This document shows, in pieces, positions 8,929 through 17,450 of a stretch of 64,000 nt of DNA. Source of the DNA: Candidatus Binatia bacterium (GTDB taxonomy: Bacteria; Desulfobacterota; Binatia; Bin18); assembly GCA_022820725.1 (NCBI GenBank), contig JAJEFA010000007.1, forward strand, positions 347,215 through 411,214. Direction: 5' to 3'. The notes beneath the pieces are model-generated. The model made no database searches. It was not told where the DNA came from and was given only the letters and a program-made list of their open reading frames with translations. Made by a program: the position numbers and the translations under genes. Position 1 is the first letter of the stretch, and each line of letters opens with the position of its first letter.

Positions 8929-9377
8929 GGGGCCGGCAGCGCCCCCCCCAATTCTTCCAGGCGACGTTGTGCACGGGAGAAATTGGGATTGATGCCCAGG
9001 GCCTGCTCAAATGCCGCCCGGGCCGCATCGGTCTGACCCAGCCGCATATAGACCTCTCCTAATTCATAGTGGGCCACATCATCGCTCGGGCAGATTGCCA
9101 AGCCAGCCTGATAATAGGCGATGGCGGTTGCATCATCGGTGGTCTTTCGGGCGGCGTCAAAGTCGTTAAATGCCCGGTTGCACGCCTCGGTCTGCTGTTG
9201 TTGCTGGGCCTGCTGTTGCTGGAGGGCCTCGGTCTCTCGGCGTAACTGCTCGGCTTCCTGGCGTAACCGCTCAATTTCCGCACGTTGTTGTTCGAGGATG
9301 CTCGTGTCGAACAGACTGCACGAGGCCAGGAATGCGCACAGCCCCAGAAAGAACACACAAGACGAAGAGGTGGACAT
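8925..9377 (-). CDS. TPR-containing lipoprotein with coiled-coil
   Basis: Predicted lipoprotein of about 150 residues. Starting at the ATG at 9377 gives a short hydrophobic signal ending in a lipobox (FLASC). An upstream ATG at 9422 lies in an inverted repeat and would put 15 Gln/Thr-rich residues before the signal, so it is rejected. After the lipobox comes a Gln/Glu/Arg-rich coiled coil, then a tetratricopeptide-type segment (AHYELGEVYMRLGQTDAARA) of about one and a half to two repeats. It resembles CpoB/YbgF-type envelope proteins (coiled coil plus TPR), but no tol-pal genes are nearby. Probably periplasm-facing outer-membrane scaffold; function unproven. Confidence 0.8.
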   Translation of the reverse strand: MSTSSSCVFFLGLCAFLASCSLFDTSILEQQRAEIERLRQEAEQLRRETEALQQQQAQQQQQTEACNRAFNDFDAARKTTDDATAIAYYQAGLAICPSDDVAHYELGEVYMRLGQTDAARAAFEQALGINPNFSRAQRRLEELGGALPAP

Positions 9378-9394
9378 GCTTTGAATCTGTTGAG

Positions 9395-9426
9395 TCTGTT
9401 GAGTCTGACCCAACGGACTCAACAGA
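9395..9426 (-). terminator. perfect 11-bp inverted repeat downstream of gloB
   Basis: TCTGTTGAGTC (9395–9405) and GACTCAACAGA (9416–9426) pair perfectly around a 10-base loop, starting 9 bases after the gloB stop and ending 18 bases before the lipoprotein start. A further partial copy of TGAGTCTG lies beside it. There is no T-tract, so this may be a Rho-assisted terminator, an mRNA 3' stabiliser or a protein-binding site. Confidence 0.45.
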
Positions 9427-9434
9427 CCCTGAGA

Positions 9435-10211
9435 TTAGAAGTTGTCTTTCAGAAAACGGGTCTTTTCCAGGACTGATACGGGATCGAGGGAGAGTCCGGG
9501 GAAGGACTGCTGCACGTGCTCTTGCAGCTCAGAACTGTCTACCCGGACAAAGGGGTTGATCTCTTTTTCCTCGCCTACCGTACCGGGAACGGTCGGCTGG
9601 TTTTTGGCTCGCAGCTCCTCGGCCCAGCGCAGTTTTTCCTGGAGTTTCACATTGCCCGGCTCCAGGCTGAGGGCGAAGTTCAGATTGGTGACGGTGTACT
9701 CATGCCCGAAGTAAATCCTGGTGTCGTCCGGTAACTGCATCAGCTTGACCATATTGTTGTGCATGTCTGCAGCCACACCTTCAAACAAACGTCCACAGCC
9801 GGCCATAAAGAGCGTATCGCCGGTAAAAACCGACTTTTCCGCTTCAAAATAGGCGGCAATATGGCCGCTGGTATGACACGGGATAAAGAGAAAACGCCCT
9901 TCGAGGTTGCCAATGCGGACCGTATCGCCCTCATCGACCATATTGGTAATGCACGGCGTGCGCGTCTCGTCCCGCTTATGGCCGTACACCTTGAGCTGCG
10001 GAAATTCTCTCACCAGTTCCTTATTTCCGCCCACATGGTCCCAGTGATGATGGGTATTGATGATGGTCGTAAAGTTCACGCCCTCACGCTTGATCGCCGC
10101 GGCAACCGGACCAGCCTCGGACGGATCGACAACGCCGGCCTCGTTGGTCGCTTCATCAATAAGCACATAGGCGTAATTATCGGACAACACGGGGATAGGA
10201 ATGATTTTCAT
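9435..10211 (-). CDS. gloB: hydroxyacylglutathione hydrolase (glyoxalase II)
   Basis: Metallo-β-lactamase-fold hydrolase that splits S-lactoylglutathione to lactate and glutathione in methylglyoxal detoxification. The binuclear metal motif THHHWDHVGG is clear, with later ligands in HTSGHIAAYF, FTGDTLFMAGCGR and YFGHEYT. The start at 10211 (KIIPIPVLSDNYAYVL) is chosen because GloB proteins begin with this strand and CAGGAGAAACCC precedes it. 258 residues is the normal length. It follows the amidohydrolase gene by 23 bases and is probably cotranscribed with it. Confidence 0.93.
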   Translation of the reverse strand: MKIIPIPVLSDNYAYVLIDEATNEAGVVDPSEAGPVAAAIKREGVNFTTIINTHHHWDHVGGNKELVREFPQLKVYGHKRDETRTPCITNMVDEGDTVRIGNLEGRFLFIPCHTSGHIAAYFEAEKSVFTGDTLFMAGCGRLFEGVAADMHNNMVKLMQLPDDTRIYFGHEYTVTNLNFALSLEPGNVKLQEKLRWAEELRAKNQPTVPGTVGEEKEINPFVRVDSSELQEHVQQSFPGLSLDPVSVLEKTRFLKDNF

Positions 10212-10234
10212 GGGTTTCTCCTGACTGCGTAGTG

Positions 10235-11383
10235 TTACTGCTCCATGGGAAAGCCATACAGCTTGGCCGCGTTTTCGTAGACGAGCTTGCGGCGAACATC
10301 TTCGGACAGGTGGGCGAGCTGCTTGTGCAGAAATTCTTGAGAATCCGGCCACACCCCATCCGGATGCGGAAAGTCCGAGCCCCACATCACGTTGTTGACG
10401 CCAACCCGCTCAATCATATCCAGGCCGGTCTGATCTTGCTGAAAGGTGGCGTACATCTGCCGGTACCAATACTCGCTCGGCTTCATGGTGAGTTCGAGGT
10501 CTTGAAACTGGTCTTCCCACTCATAGTCCATCCGTTCCAGGACGTAGGGAATCCAGCCGATCCCGGCCTCACCAATCACCACTCGGCACTGGGGGTAGCG
10601 CTCCAATGCGCCCCCATAGATCACCGCCCCGATAAAGCCGGCGGTGGCAATCTGAAATTCGGTCAGCACGGTGGCCAGCCACATGCGCTTGGAGCGGCGG
10701 TCGGTGGCCCAGGTCATATCGAGCTTGGGACCGATGGTATGCAGATGAATCGGCAGACCGGTATCGTGCGAGGCTTCCCAGACCGGGTCCCAGTCAAGAT
10801 GCCATAGTGGCATCATGCCGTGACGGACAGGCAACTCGGCCCCTTTGAGGCCCATTTTCGCACAGCGACGCACCTCCTCGGCCGTTTTCTCGGGAGACGA
10901 GGCCGGCAGGCTCGCAACTGCGGCAAAGCGACTAGGCGCGGCGCGGCAAAAGTCCGCAGCAAAATCGTTATAAATCCTGACGACCGTGTCGGTCACCTCG
11001 GGGTCATCAATCCGAAAGGCGGCGCCGAGAATACCGTAGATGACCTCGCCCACGACACCATCACGGTCCTGATCCTTAATCCGCAGCTCAGGTACGGTCG
11101 TGCGCATAATCCCCTTGCCCTGGTCCTCGTAGAGGCCGGTTGAGGCCATCCGGTCGGCCCGATGAATCTGGCCTGGGATATACTGTCGCCCGGCCGAACC
11201 CATCCCGCCGACCAGGCCCATGCTAGTCCCATTGTGGGCCACCCATGTTTTTCCCTCCGGGGCATCCACCACCCGAGGCATTTTGTCTTTTAAGTGGACC
11301 GGAGCGTTCTCGGTAAAAAGAGTGGCCGGCAAACACGGAATATCCATATGCCCATCGGCCGAGATGACCGGGTGATTAAACAT
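10235..11383 (-). CDS. amidohydrolase-family (TIM-barrel) metal-dependent hydrolase/decarboxylase
   Basis: 382-residue protein of the amidohydrolase_2 superfamily (ACMSD/γ-resorcylate decarboxylase-like). Metal- and substrate-binding features include SADGHMDIPCLP at the N terminus, LPIHLHTIGPK in the middle, and the terminal MWGSDFPHPDGVWPDSQEF containing the conserved Asp-Phe-Pro-His. The final helix ENAAKLYGF is typical. It may decarboxylate or hydrolyse an aromatic or ring-cleavage intermediate; the actual substrate is unknown. It is first in a two-gene unit with gloB, and divergent from the MFS transporter gene. Confidence 0.85.
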   Translation of the reverse strand: MFNHPVISADGHMDIPCLPATLFTENAPVHLKDKMPRVVDAPEGKTWVAHNGTSMGLVGGMGSAGRQYIPGQIHRADRMASTGLYEDQGKGIMRTTVPELRIKDQDRDGVVGEVIYGILGAAFRIDDPEVTDTVVRIYNDFAADFCRAAPSRFAAVASLPASSPEKTAEEVRRCAKMGLKGAELPVRHGMMPLWHLDWDPVWEASHDTGLPIHLHTIGPKLDMTWATDRRSKRMWLATVLTEFQIATAGFIGAVIYGGALERYPQCRVVIGEAGIGWIPYVLERMDYEWEDQFQDLELTMKPSEYWYRQMYATFQQDQTGLDMIERVGVNNVMWGSDFPHPDGVWPDSQEFLHKQLAHLSEDVRRKLVYENAAKLYGFPMEQ

Positions 11384-11528
11384 AGCGCGTCCTCCATCAT
11401 ATTTGAGAGGTCAGGGAGCGCCCCCATACTTCTCCGCTGTGAGGCATGTCCCCTGCGAGTCCTTTACTTAGCAGAAAGCGATAAGCAGAGGAAAGCGTGC
11501 TGTTTTACCTTGCCGGACAAGGGGCCGT

Positions 11529-12764
11529 GTGAAACAAGAACGCTATCCATACAGAGCTTGCCGCTCCCGGACTCATATTTTGAACTGGCGCGTTTTTTAT
11601 AGCCTGAACCTCGCGATTTTCACCTCCATGCTTGGCATGGGCATCGTGATTCCGTTCATGCCGATTTACGCCAAGGAACTGGGTGCGACCGGCGTCAGTA
11701 TCGGGTTCTTCTTTGCCAGCTTTCCCCTCGCTCAGATCCTGTTCATGCCGCTCATTGGCCGGCTATCCGACCGACACGGCCGTAAGGCGTTCATTGCCGC
11801 CGGCCTGTTGCTCAGCAGTCTGATGTCGCTGGTCTATGTATCTGCCCCCAATATTGTGTACCTGACCCTGGGCCGATTCTTCCAGGGGATTGCGGTTGCC
11901 CTCATTATTCCCATCTCAACCGCCTACGTCGGCGACCTTGCTCCTGCGGAAAGGCGGGGCGAGTTGATGGGTATTTTCAATCTGGCCCTGACCAGTAGTA
12001 TCGGAGTCGGCCCCCTGCTTGGGGGCTGGGTCAGCGATACGTATGGGATGGCGCTCAGTTTTTATTTGATGGGCGGCTTGAACGGGCTGGCTTTTCTCTT
12101 TGTCCTGTTCTTTTTGTACGAGACCCGTTCTCCCCACACGGAGGTTCAGCGATCGCCGTCCTACCGCGAACTCTTACGTAGACCCAGTGTGCGCGGGATT
12201 ACCCTGTATCGCATGGTGACGTCCATTCAGATGGGACTGTGGTTCTCCTTCCTCCCACTGTTGGCCGTCGAACTCTTACAGCTCAGCCAATCCCGCATTG
12301 GGATCATCATGGCGACCTATATGCTGGTCAACAGCCTCGTCCAGATACCGTTCGGACGCATGGCTGACCGCTATAGCAAGCGGCTATTGATTATCATCAG
12401 CGGCTACCTGGCCTCCTTCGCGTTTGTGACCATCCTCTTTTCCGCGGGTTTTTGGGATCTGCTGCTCATTAGCGCCTTCACCGGAATTATGGGAGCGCTG
12501 GCCGGCCCGGCCCTAACGGCTCTGGCTGCCGGCGAGGGCAAGCAGGGCGGAATGGGCGCGATGATGGGCGTGCTGAATATGGCGCTGAGCGTCGGCATGA
12601 TGCTCGGCCCGGTCGTCGCTGGCATGCTGTCGGATATTGTCGGCCTGCGGCCTTTATTTGGTTTTGGTGCGGTTGCCGGCGGGATAGGCACGCTGCTGTT
12701 TACCTGGTTGACTGTAGAGAAACCGGTGACAGTGGAAGGCCAGAAGGAAGCGGAAGCAGGGTAG
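11529..12764 (+). CDS. MFS transporter (DHA1-like, multidrug/tetracycline-type)
   Basis: Inner-membrane secondary transporter of 411 residues with about 12 hydrophobic segments. The loop 2–3 signature GRLSDRHGRK and a motif-C-like SSIGVGPLLGGWVSD in helix 5 mark the drug/proton antiporter-1 group. The second half has another loop signature (PFGRMADRYSKR). The start is GTG at 11529; an in-frame codon closer to the first helix is also possible, since the first ~18 residues are hydrophilic. Probable exporter; its substrate cannot be predicted. Confidence 0.88.
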   Translation: MKQERYPYRACRSRTHILNWRVFYSLNLAIFTSMLGMGIVIPFMPIYAKELGATGVSIGFFFASFPLAQILFMPLIGRLSDRHGRKAFIAAGLLLSSLMSLVYVSAPNIVYLTLGRFFQGIAVALIIPISTAYVGDLAPAERRGELMGIFNLALTSSIGVGPLLGGWVSDTYGMALSFYLMGGLNGLAFLFVLFFLYETRSPHTEVQRSPSYRELLRRPSVRGITLYRMVTSIQMGLWFSFLPLLAVELLQLSQSRIGIIMATYMLVNSLVQIPFGRMADRYSKRLLIIISGYLASFAFVTILFSAGFWDLLLISAFTGIMGALAGPALTALAAGEGKQGGMGAMMGVLNMALSVGMMLGPVVAGMLSDIVGLRPLFGFGAVAGGIGTLLFTWLTVEKPVTVEGQKEAEAG

Positions 12765-12906
12765 TGTCAGCCTGGGTTACCTCAACCCCGTACCGGCAGC
12801 TTGTACGGGAGAATCCACATCTGTTACAAACGCTTTCCTGCGAGCCTTTTGTGTGACGCAATGGTTTGCAAACCAGACTCGACGGCACCAAGAACCACGG
12901 AGACCT

Positions 12907-14505
12907 ATGCAATTTGATCTCAAGACTCTTCGCGGGGACATCTTCGGAGGTATTGCCTCGGCCGTGGTGGCTCTACCGCTAGCCTTGGCCTTTGGTGTGG
13001 CCTCCGGTTTGGGTCCAGTCGCCGGATTATACGGCGCGATAGTGGTCGGCTTCCTGGCCGTGGTACTGGGCGGAACGCCGACGCAGATATCCGGGCCGAC
13101 CGGGCCGACCGCGATTGCCACTGCGGTCATCGTCACCCATCACGCCGACAACTTGGCCGAGGTGGCGACCATCGTCATCTTGAGCGGGCTGCTCCAGATC
13201 GCTTTCGGCCTGCTCAGGTTTGGACGGTTCGTAACCTATACGCCGTATTCCGTTGTCTCGGGGTTTATGTCTGGCATCGGCGTTATCATCATTCTCCTTC
13301 AGACCTTGCCTCTTCTGGGCGCGTCGGCAACAGGTGGACCGCTCGACGCCGTCCGGGCATGGCCCGCGGCCCTGGCCAACATCAACCTGGATGCCCTGCT
13401 CATCGCCGCCGTAGCACTCGGGGTTGGCATCTTCTGGCCCCGACGGTTAGACAATATATTACCCTCACCGCTCGCAGCCCTGCTCCTCGGAACGGTCGTG
13501 GCAGAGCTCTGGTTTTCCGCTGCGCCAGTGATTGGTGAAGTCCCCACCGGGTTTCCCGAGCCGCAATGGCCAGTCCTGTCCGGAGGGTTTTTGTTCAAAA
13601 TGTTGGAGCCGGCGCTGATTCTCGCGCTGGTGAACTCCATCGACAGTTTGTTGACCTCGCTGGTGGCCGACTCCATGACCCGGACACAACACAACTCGGA
13701 CCGGGAGTTGTTTGGTCAGGGTGTGGGCAACGTGGCGGCCGGGCTGCTCGGAGTCATGCCTGGGGCGGGCGCGACCATGCGAACGGTGCTCAACGTGCGG
13801 GTCGGCGGGCGAACGGCGCTCTCCGGGGCTCTACACGCCGTACTCCTCCTGGCCTTCATATTTGGCCTTGGCCCGCTCGTCGAGCGAGTCCCGGAAGCCT
13901 GCCTGGCCGGTATCCTGATGAAGGTGGGCTGGGACATAATTGATTGGCGTTTCCTGCTCCGGATTCGCCATGCCACGACAGAAAACGTGGTCATCATGCT
14001 GCTGACGCTGGTGCTGACTGTGTTCGTCGATCTCATCATGGCGGTTGGTGTGGGGCTGATCGTGGCAGGCTTCGTCTCTGCGCGTCGCCTGGAACCCGAG
14101 GAGTTGAAGAAGGTCGTATCGGTCCCGCTTCTGGATGCCGTGGTCTCTCCGGAGGCAGAGAAATCCTACGACGCCCGCGTCGGGCTCGTCGCCCTCCCCG
14201 GCCACTTTTCTGTGGCGTCCGCGCGGGAACTGGCACGGTCGGTCGGGGCTGATATCAAGGACCATGAGGCGGTCATCTTCGATTTTTCGGACGTAACGTA
14301 TATCGACGACAGCGCGGCCCTGGTTATCGAGGATCTAGCCGAGGTCTCCCAAACGGAGGCCAAGGGCTGCGTTGTCGCCGGATTGTCCGGTTCGGCTGAG
14401 GAAGCGCTCCGTATGTTCGGTATCCATGACCGTATTCCTCCGGAGCATTTTGTGCCTGACCTTGAAACGGCGAAAAAATTGGCCTGGGAACTGGTCAACA
14501 GATGA
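12907..14505 (+). CDS. SulP-family anion permease with C-terminal STAS domain
   Basis: SLC26/SulP-type transporter (sulfate, bicarbonate or other anions), about 532 residues from the ATG at 12907, which has an ACGGAG site just upstream. An in-frame GTG at 12853 would add a hydrophilic extension. The N-terminal DLKTLRGDIFGGIASAVVAL and PLALAFGVASGLGPVAGLYG are SulP hallmarks, as is GGTPTQISGPTGPTAIATAV. About ten transmembrane segments precede a STAS domain (about 420–525; DFSDVTYIDDSAALVIEDL). The nearest well-known relatives are SulP bicarbonate/sulfate carriers such as BicA/YchM; the transported anion is uncertain. Confidence 0.92.
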   Translation: MQFDLKTLRGDIFGGIASAVVALPLALAFGVASGLGPVAGLYGAIVVGFLAVVLGGTPTQISGPTGPTAIATAVIVTHHADNLAEVATIVILSGLLQIAFGLLRFGRFVTYTPYSVVSGFMSGIGVIIILLQTLPLLGASATGGPLDAVRAWPAALANINLDALLIAAVALGVGIFWPRRLDNILPSPLAALLLGTVVAELWFSAAPVIGEVPTGFPEPQWPVLSGGFLFKMLEPALILALVNSIDSLLTSLVADSMTRTQHNSDRELFGQGVGNVAAGLLGVMPGAGATMRTVLNVRVGGRTALSGALHAVLLLAFIFGLGPLVERVPEACLAGILMKVGWDIIDWRFLLRIRHATTENVVIMLLTLVLTVFVDLIMAVGVGLIVAGFVSARRLEPEELKKVVSVPLLDAVVSPEAEKSYDARVGLVALPGHFSVASARELARSVGADIKDHEAVIFDFSDVTYIDDSAALVIEDLAEVSQTEAKGCVVAGLSGSAEEALRMFGIHDRIPPEHFVPDLETAKKLAWELVNR

Positions 14506-14627
14506 CGCACGAGGGAGGAAAACGGGACGAAGCGCTGCTCCGGGGTACGGGTGACCACGCCAGGTCCGGTGTGATAGAAGCACTGGGAGAGATGAGATTA
14601 CAGTAAAGATGAAAGGAGAATATAAGT

Positions 14628-14918
14628 ATGTCCGCCTATCTCGTTGGTGGAGTAGATGTGAGTGATCCCGCTTGGGTGGCAGAGTATGGACCGAAGGTTG
14701 AGGCCCTGGTGGAGAAGCACGGGGGCCGGTATCTGGTACGCGGAGGGGAGATGGATGTCGTGGAAGGCACAACGCCGGCCGGCCGAGTGATGGTCGTCGT
14801 TGAGTTCCCGTCCCTGGAGGCCGCCCGGGCGTGGTATAACGACCCGGAATACGCCCCGCTGATTAAGCTGCGCCAAACCGGCTCCGAAGCCGAGATTGTC
14901 CTGGTCGACGGGCTGTAA
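14628..14918 (+). CDS. DUF1330 family small protein
   Basis: 96-residue cytoplasmic protein of the dimeric α+β-barrel type. The conserved features of DUF1330 are visible: SAYLVGGVDVSDPAWVAEY at the N terminus, GGRYLVRGG in the middle and SLEAARAWYNDPEYAPLIKL near the end. A strong ribosome-binding site (AAAGGAGAA) fixes the start. Biochemical role unknown in the family. It is followed by a perfect bidirectional stem-loop. Confidence 0.9.
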   Translation: MSAYLVGGVDVSDPAWVAEYGPKVEALVEKHGGRYLVRGGEMDVVEGTTPAGRVMVVVEFPSLEAARAWYNDPEYAPLIKLRQTGSEAEIVLVDGL

Positions 14919-14988
14919 TTCAAGTAGCGGTTAACGAGAATGCGACTCCGCTACACGCGGGTCGCGTTCCTCCTTTATTTGGGAGAAG

Positions 14989-15020
14989 CCCCAGTGTAGA
15001 GACCTGTCTCTACACTGGGG
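14989..15020. terminator. perfect 14-bp stem-loop between convergent genes
   Basis: CCCCAGTGTAGAGA (14989–15002), loop CCTG, TCTCTACACTGGGG (15007–15020). It lies between the DUF1330 gene and the convergent aminotransferase, so it probably ends transcription from both sides, although only short T/A stretches flank it. Confidence 0.75.
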
Positions 15021-15043
15021 TATTTGCAGTAGTGATAGGGTTC

Positions 15044-16243
15044 CTACACTCCGCTCAGGCGCTGGAGTGCCGCCTCTATCTGATTGAGGCCCTGCTCCAG
15101 ATTCTGCATGGACGTGGCATATGAAATGCGGACGTGCTCCGCGGAGCCAAAGCCCTCACCGGCCACCAGCGCGACCTTAGCCTCTTCCAGGAGATACAGC
15201 GAGAGGTCCATGGCTGACGCAATGGTTTTGTCCTGCCATTGGGGTCCGAAACAGCCCGAGACCCGTGGAAAGACATAAAACGCGCCTTCCGGCAGCGTAC
15301 AGGTGATGCCGGGTATGGCCCGGAGGCGGTCAACCACATAATTGCGGCGTTTGGCAAATTCTTTGGCCATGACACCGACCGGTTCCTGGTCGCCGGTCAG
15401 GGCTTCAATCGCCGCAGCCTGGGCGATCGAGTTCGGGTTTGAGGTGCTCTGGCTCTGGATGGTTTCCATCGCCTTAATGACTTCCTGCGGCCCGGCGGCA
15501 TAGCCCAAACGCCAGCCGGTCATGGCGTAGGTTTTTGAGACCGAATTGGCTATGAGCACCCGGTCGCGCAGGCCCGGCTTGAGGGCGAGTAAATGGGCGC
15601 AACGTGGGGCGTCGTACAAAAATTTCTCGTACACGTCGTCAGAGATGGTAAAGAGATCGCTGGACTCGACCACGTCAGCAATCTGGCTGAGTTCGTCCTC
15701 GGCGTAGGCGGCACCGGTCGGATTGGACGGGCTGTTGAGCAACAGCACTTTGCTGTGCGGGCCGAGGGCTTCGCGGAGTTGAGCGGCCGTAATTTTGAAG
15801 CCGGTCTCTTCCGTTGTGGGCAGAAGCTTCGGTGTCCCGCCGGCCAGGACCACGATGTCGGAATAGCTGACCCAATAGGGCGCGGGGATGAGGACCTCGT
15901 CTCCGGGGCCGATCAGGGCATGAAAGGCGTTAAAGAGGATGTGTTTTCCACCACACCCGGTCGTGACTTCCGGGAGTGCGTATTCGAGGTCATTGTCCCG
16001 CTGGAGTTTCGCAATAATGGCCTCTTTGACGTCCGCGGTTCCGCCCACCGGCGTATATTTGGTCTTACCGTTCTTGAGCGCCGCAATCGCCGCGTCTTTA
16101 ATATGTTCCGGGGTATCAAAGTCGGGCTCGCCGGCACCGAAATCAATGACCTCAATCCCCTCGCGGCGGAGCGCCGCAACCTTCACCGTGACCATGAGGG
16201 TCGGCGAGGGTTTGACCTGATCCAAACGTGGTGACAGACGCAT
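15044..16243 (-). CDS. aspC: class I/II pyridoxal-phosphate aminotransferase (aspartate aminotransferase type)
   Basis: Fold-type I PLP aminotransferase, 399 residues, of the AspAT Iγ group common in bacteria. Visible features: SPTLMVTVKVAALRREG and DFGAGEPDFDTPEHI at the N terminus, NSPSNPTGAAY for substrate/PLP contact, and the Schiff-base lysine in NSVSKTYAMTGWRLGYAAG, with a substrate-carboxylate Arg near the C terminus (EHVRISYATS). Most likely interconverts aspartate and oxaloacetate, though some members use other amino acids or prephenate. It lies 87 bases downstream of coaD on the same strand. Confidence 0.9.
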   Translation of the reverse strand: MRLSPRLDQVKPSPTLMVTVKVAALRREGIEVIDFGAGEPDFDTPEHIKDAAIAALKNGKTKYTPVGGTADVKEAIIAKLQRDNDLEYALPEVTTGCGGKHILFNAFHALIGPGDEVLIPAPYWVSYSDIVVLAGGTPKLLPTTEETGFKITAAQLREALGPHSKVLLLNSPSNPTGAAYAEDELSQIADVVESSDLFTISDDVYEKFLYDAPRCAHLLALKPGLRDRVLIANSVSKTYAMTGWRLGYAAGPQEVIKAMETIQSQSTSNPNSIAQAAAIEALTGDQEPVGVMAKEFAKRRNYVVDRLRAIPGITCTLPEGAFYVFPRVSGCFGPQWQDKTIASAMDLSLYLLEEAKVALVAGEGFGSAEHVRISYATSMQNLEQGLNQIEAALQRLSGV

Positions 16244-16330
16244 TTTCCCCTATACTCCTCTTATCGGACACACGGTCTACACGCTGCTCAGACAACGATG
16301 TGCAGCGTCATACGCGTGTGATGTAGGCAT

Positions 16331-16825
16331 TCAGGCCTGCTGCGCGAATTTTTCGCGGAGTCGTTTTTCGACATGAGGCGGGACGAGGCCCTTCACGGAG
16401 CCGTTCAGACTGGCAATTTCTTTGACTAAGCGGGCCGCGGTATAAAAATGGGCCGCTCCGGTCGTCAGAAAAACCGTATCAATCTCGGGCTTCATGTGGC
16501 GGTTCATGAGCGCCATCTGAAATTCGTATTCAAAATCTGAGGCCGCGCGTAACCCCCGGATGATAATCTTGGCCTGCATACGCTCGACGTAATCGACCAG
16601 CAAGCCGTGAAAGCTGTCATAGATCACCCGGTCGCCTGCCTCCTTCAACTCCTCGCGAAACATGTCGAGCCGTTCCTGGGGAGCGAACAGATAGTTCTCT
16701 TTCTGGGGGTTATACACAACAGCCACCACGACTTCGTCGGCGAATTCAAGGCTCCGCCGAACAATGTCGATATGTCCATAGGTTGGTGGGTCAAAAGAGC
16801 CAGGGTATATGGCGCGGCGCTTCAC
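16331..16825 (-). CDS. coaD: phosphopantetheine adenylyltransferase
   Basis: Penultimate CoA-biosynthesis enzyme (4'-phosphopantetheine + ATP to dephospho-CoA). 164 residues, normal size. The nucleotidyltransferase motif YPGSFDPPTYGHIDIVRR with T-x-G-H is at the N terminus, and IIRGLRAASDFEYEFQMALM and LTTGAAHFYTAARLVKEIAS are CoaD-specific. Follows rsmD on the same strand, a very common pairing. A palindromic repeat (16847–16901) lies between them. Confidence 0.97.
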   Translation of the reverse strand: MKRRAIYPGSFDPPTYGHIDIVRRSLEFADEVVVAVVYNPQKENYLFAPQERLDMFREELKEAGDRVIYDSFHGLLVDYVERMQAKIIIRGLRAASDFEYEFQMALMNRHMKPEIDTVFLTTGAAHFYTAARLVKEIASLNGSVKGLVPPHVEKRLREKFAQQA

Positions 16826-16846
16826 TCGGATTCCTCACCCTCATGT

Positions 16847-16901
16847 AAAGAGTAAACGCGCCCTCCAACAGCCATGTAGATGCTGGGCACGTTTACTCTT
16901 T
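16847..16901. repeat. palindromic boundary element, copy 1
   Basis: 55-bp element. The left arm AAAGAGTAAACGCGCCC and the right arm GGGCACGTTTACTCTTT pair over 17 positions with one C/A mismatch. The inner bases carry the conserved CCTCCA and GATGCTGG blocks shared with the other two copies (24709–24762 and 40458–40510). The right arm, read on the minus strand, supplies the last two codons and the TAA stop of rsmD. The left edge is 21 bases upstream of the coaD start. Confidence 0.9.
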
Positions 16902-17450
16902 CTGGTAAAAAGACACCTCGGTTGTGCCGTAACGGCGACGGTCCGTCAATACCAAGGAGGCGTAGGCCGGGGCTCCAGACTCCTGCTGCGTGTGTTCAAC
17001 AACGACCCAGGCCCCTGTGAGGAGGACCGGGCTCCGCGCTAAACGCCGCAGGGTTTTGTCCACCCAGCCTTCTCCATACGGCGGGTCCAGAAACACCCCA
17101 CCAAAACGGAGTCCCTGGTCCTCCACAATACGAATGCCGGTCAGGGCGGAGGCCCGCAGCAGACGACCACGATGGAGCAGCTTTGTGGTCTTAAGGTTGG
17201 CGCGGATCACTTTCTGGGCGTCTGGACTGGCATCAACGAACACGCCGGAGCGCCCACCCCGGCTTAAGGCTTCTATGCCAAGCCCGCCGGTCCCGGCGAA
17301 CAGATCAAGAATATCTATATCGGTGAGGGAAAATCGACTGGCAAGGATATTGAAAACAGACTCTCTCACTCGGTCGGCAGTGGGCCGGACCTTGTGTCCC
17401 TTGGGCACCACCAGGGTGAGCCCACCTGCCGAGCCGGAGATGATCCGCAT
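16893..17450 (-). CDS. rsmD: 16S rRNA (guanine(966)-N2)-methyltransferase
   Basis: SAM-dependent Rossmann-fold RNA methyltransferase that modifies G966 of 16S rRNA. 185 residues, normal size. MRIISGSAGG begins the protein, LDLFAGTGGLGIEALSRG is motif I and FLDPPYGEGW contains the catalytic D-P-P-Y. The upstream thiolase stop abuts the ATG with no gap, so the two are translationally linked. The C-terminal Lys-Glu-stop lies inside the palindromic element, suggesting the element's insertion reset the end of the gene. Confidence 0.95.
   Translation of the reverse strand: MRIISGSAGGLTLVVPKGHKVRPTADRVRESVFNILASRFSLTDIDILDLFAGTGGLGIEALSRGGRSGVFVDASPDAQKVIRANLKTTKLLHRGRLLRASALTGIRIVEDQGLRFGGVFLDPPYGEGWVDKTLRRLARSPVLLTGAWVVVEHTQQESGAPAYASLVLTDRRRYGTTEVSFYQKE

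Noticed and set aside
12788-12808. short inverted repeat CCGTAC...GTACGG after the MFS transporter gene
   Set aside because: Only a 6-bp stem with a 9-base loop and no T-tract; too weak to call a terminator.
13944-14252. plus-strand 102-residue frame in the SulP gene
   Set aside because: Alternate frame of a well-supported transporter; no start signal or homologous motif.
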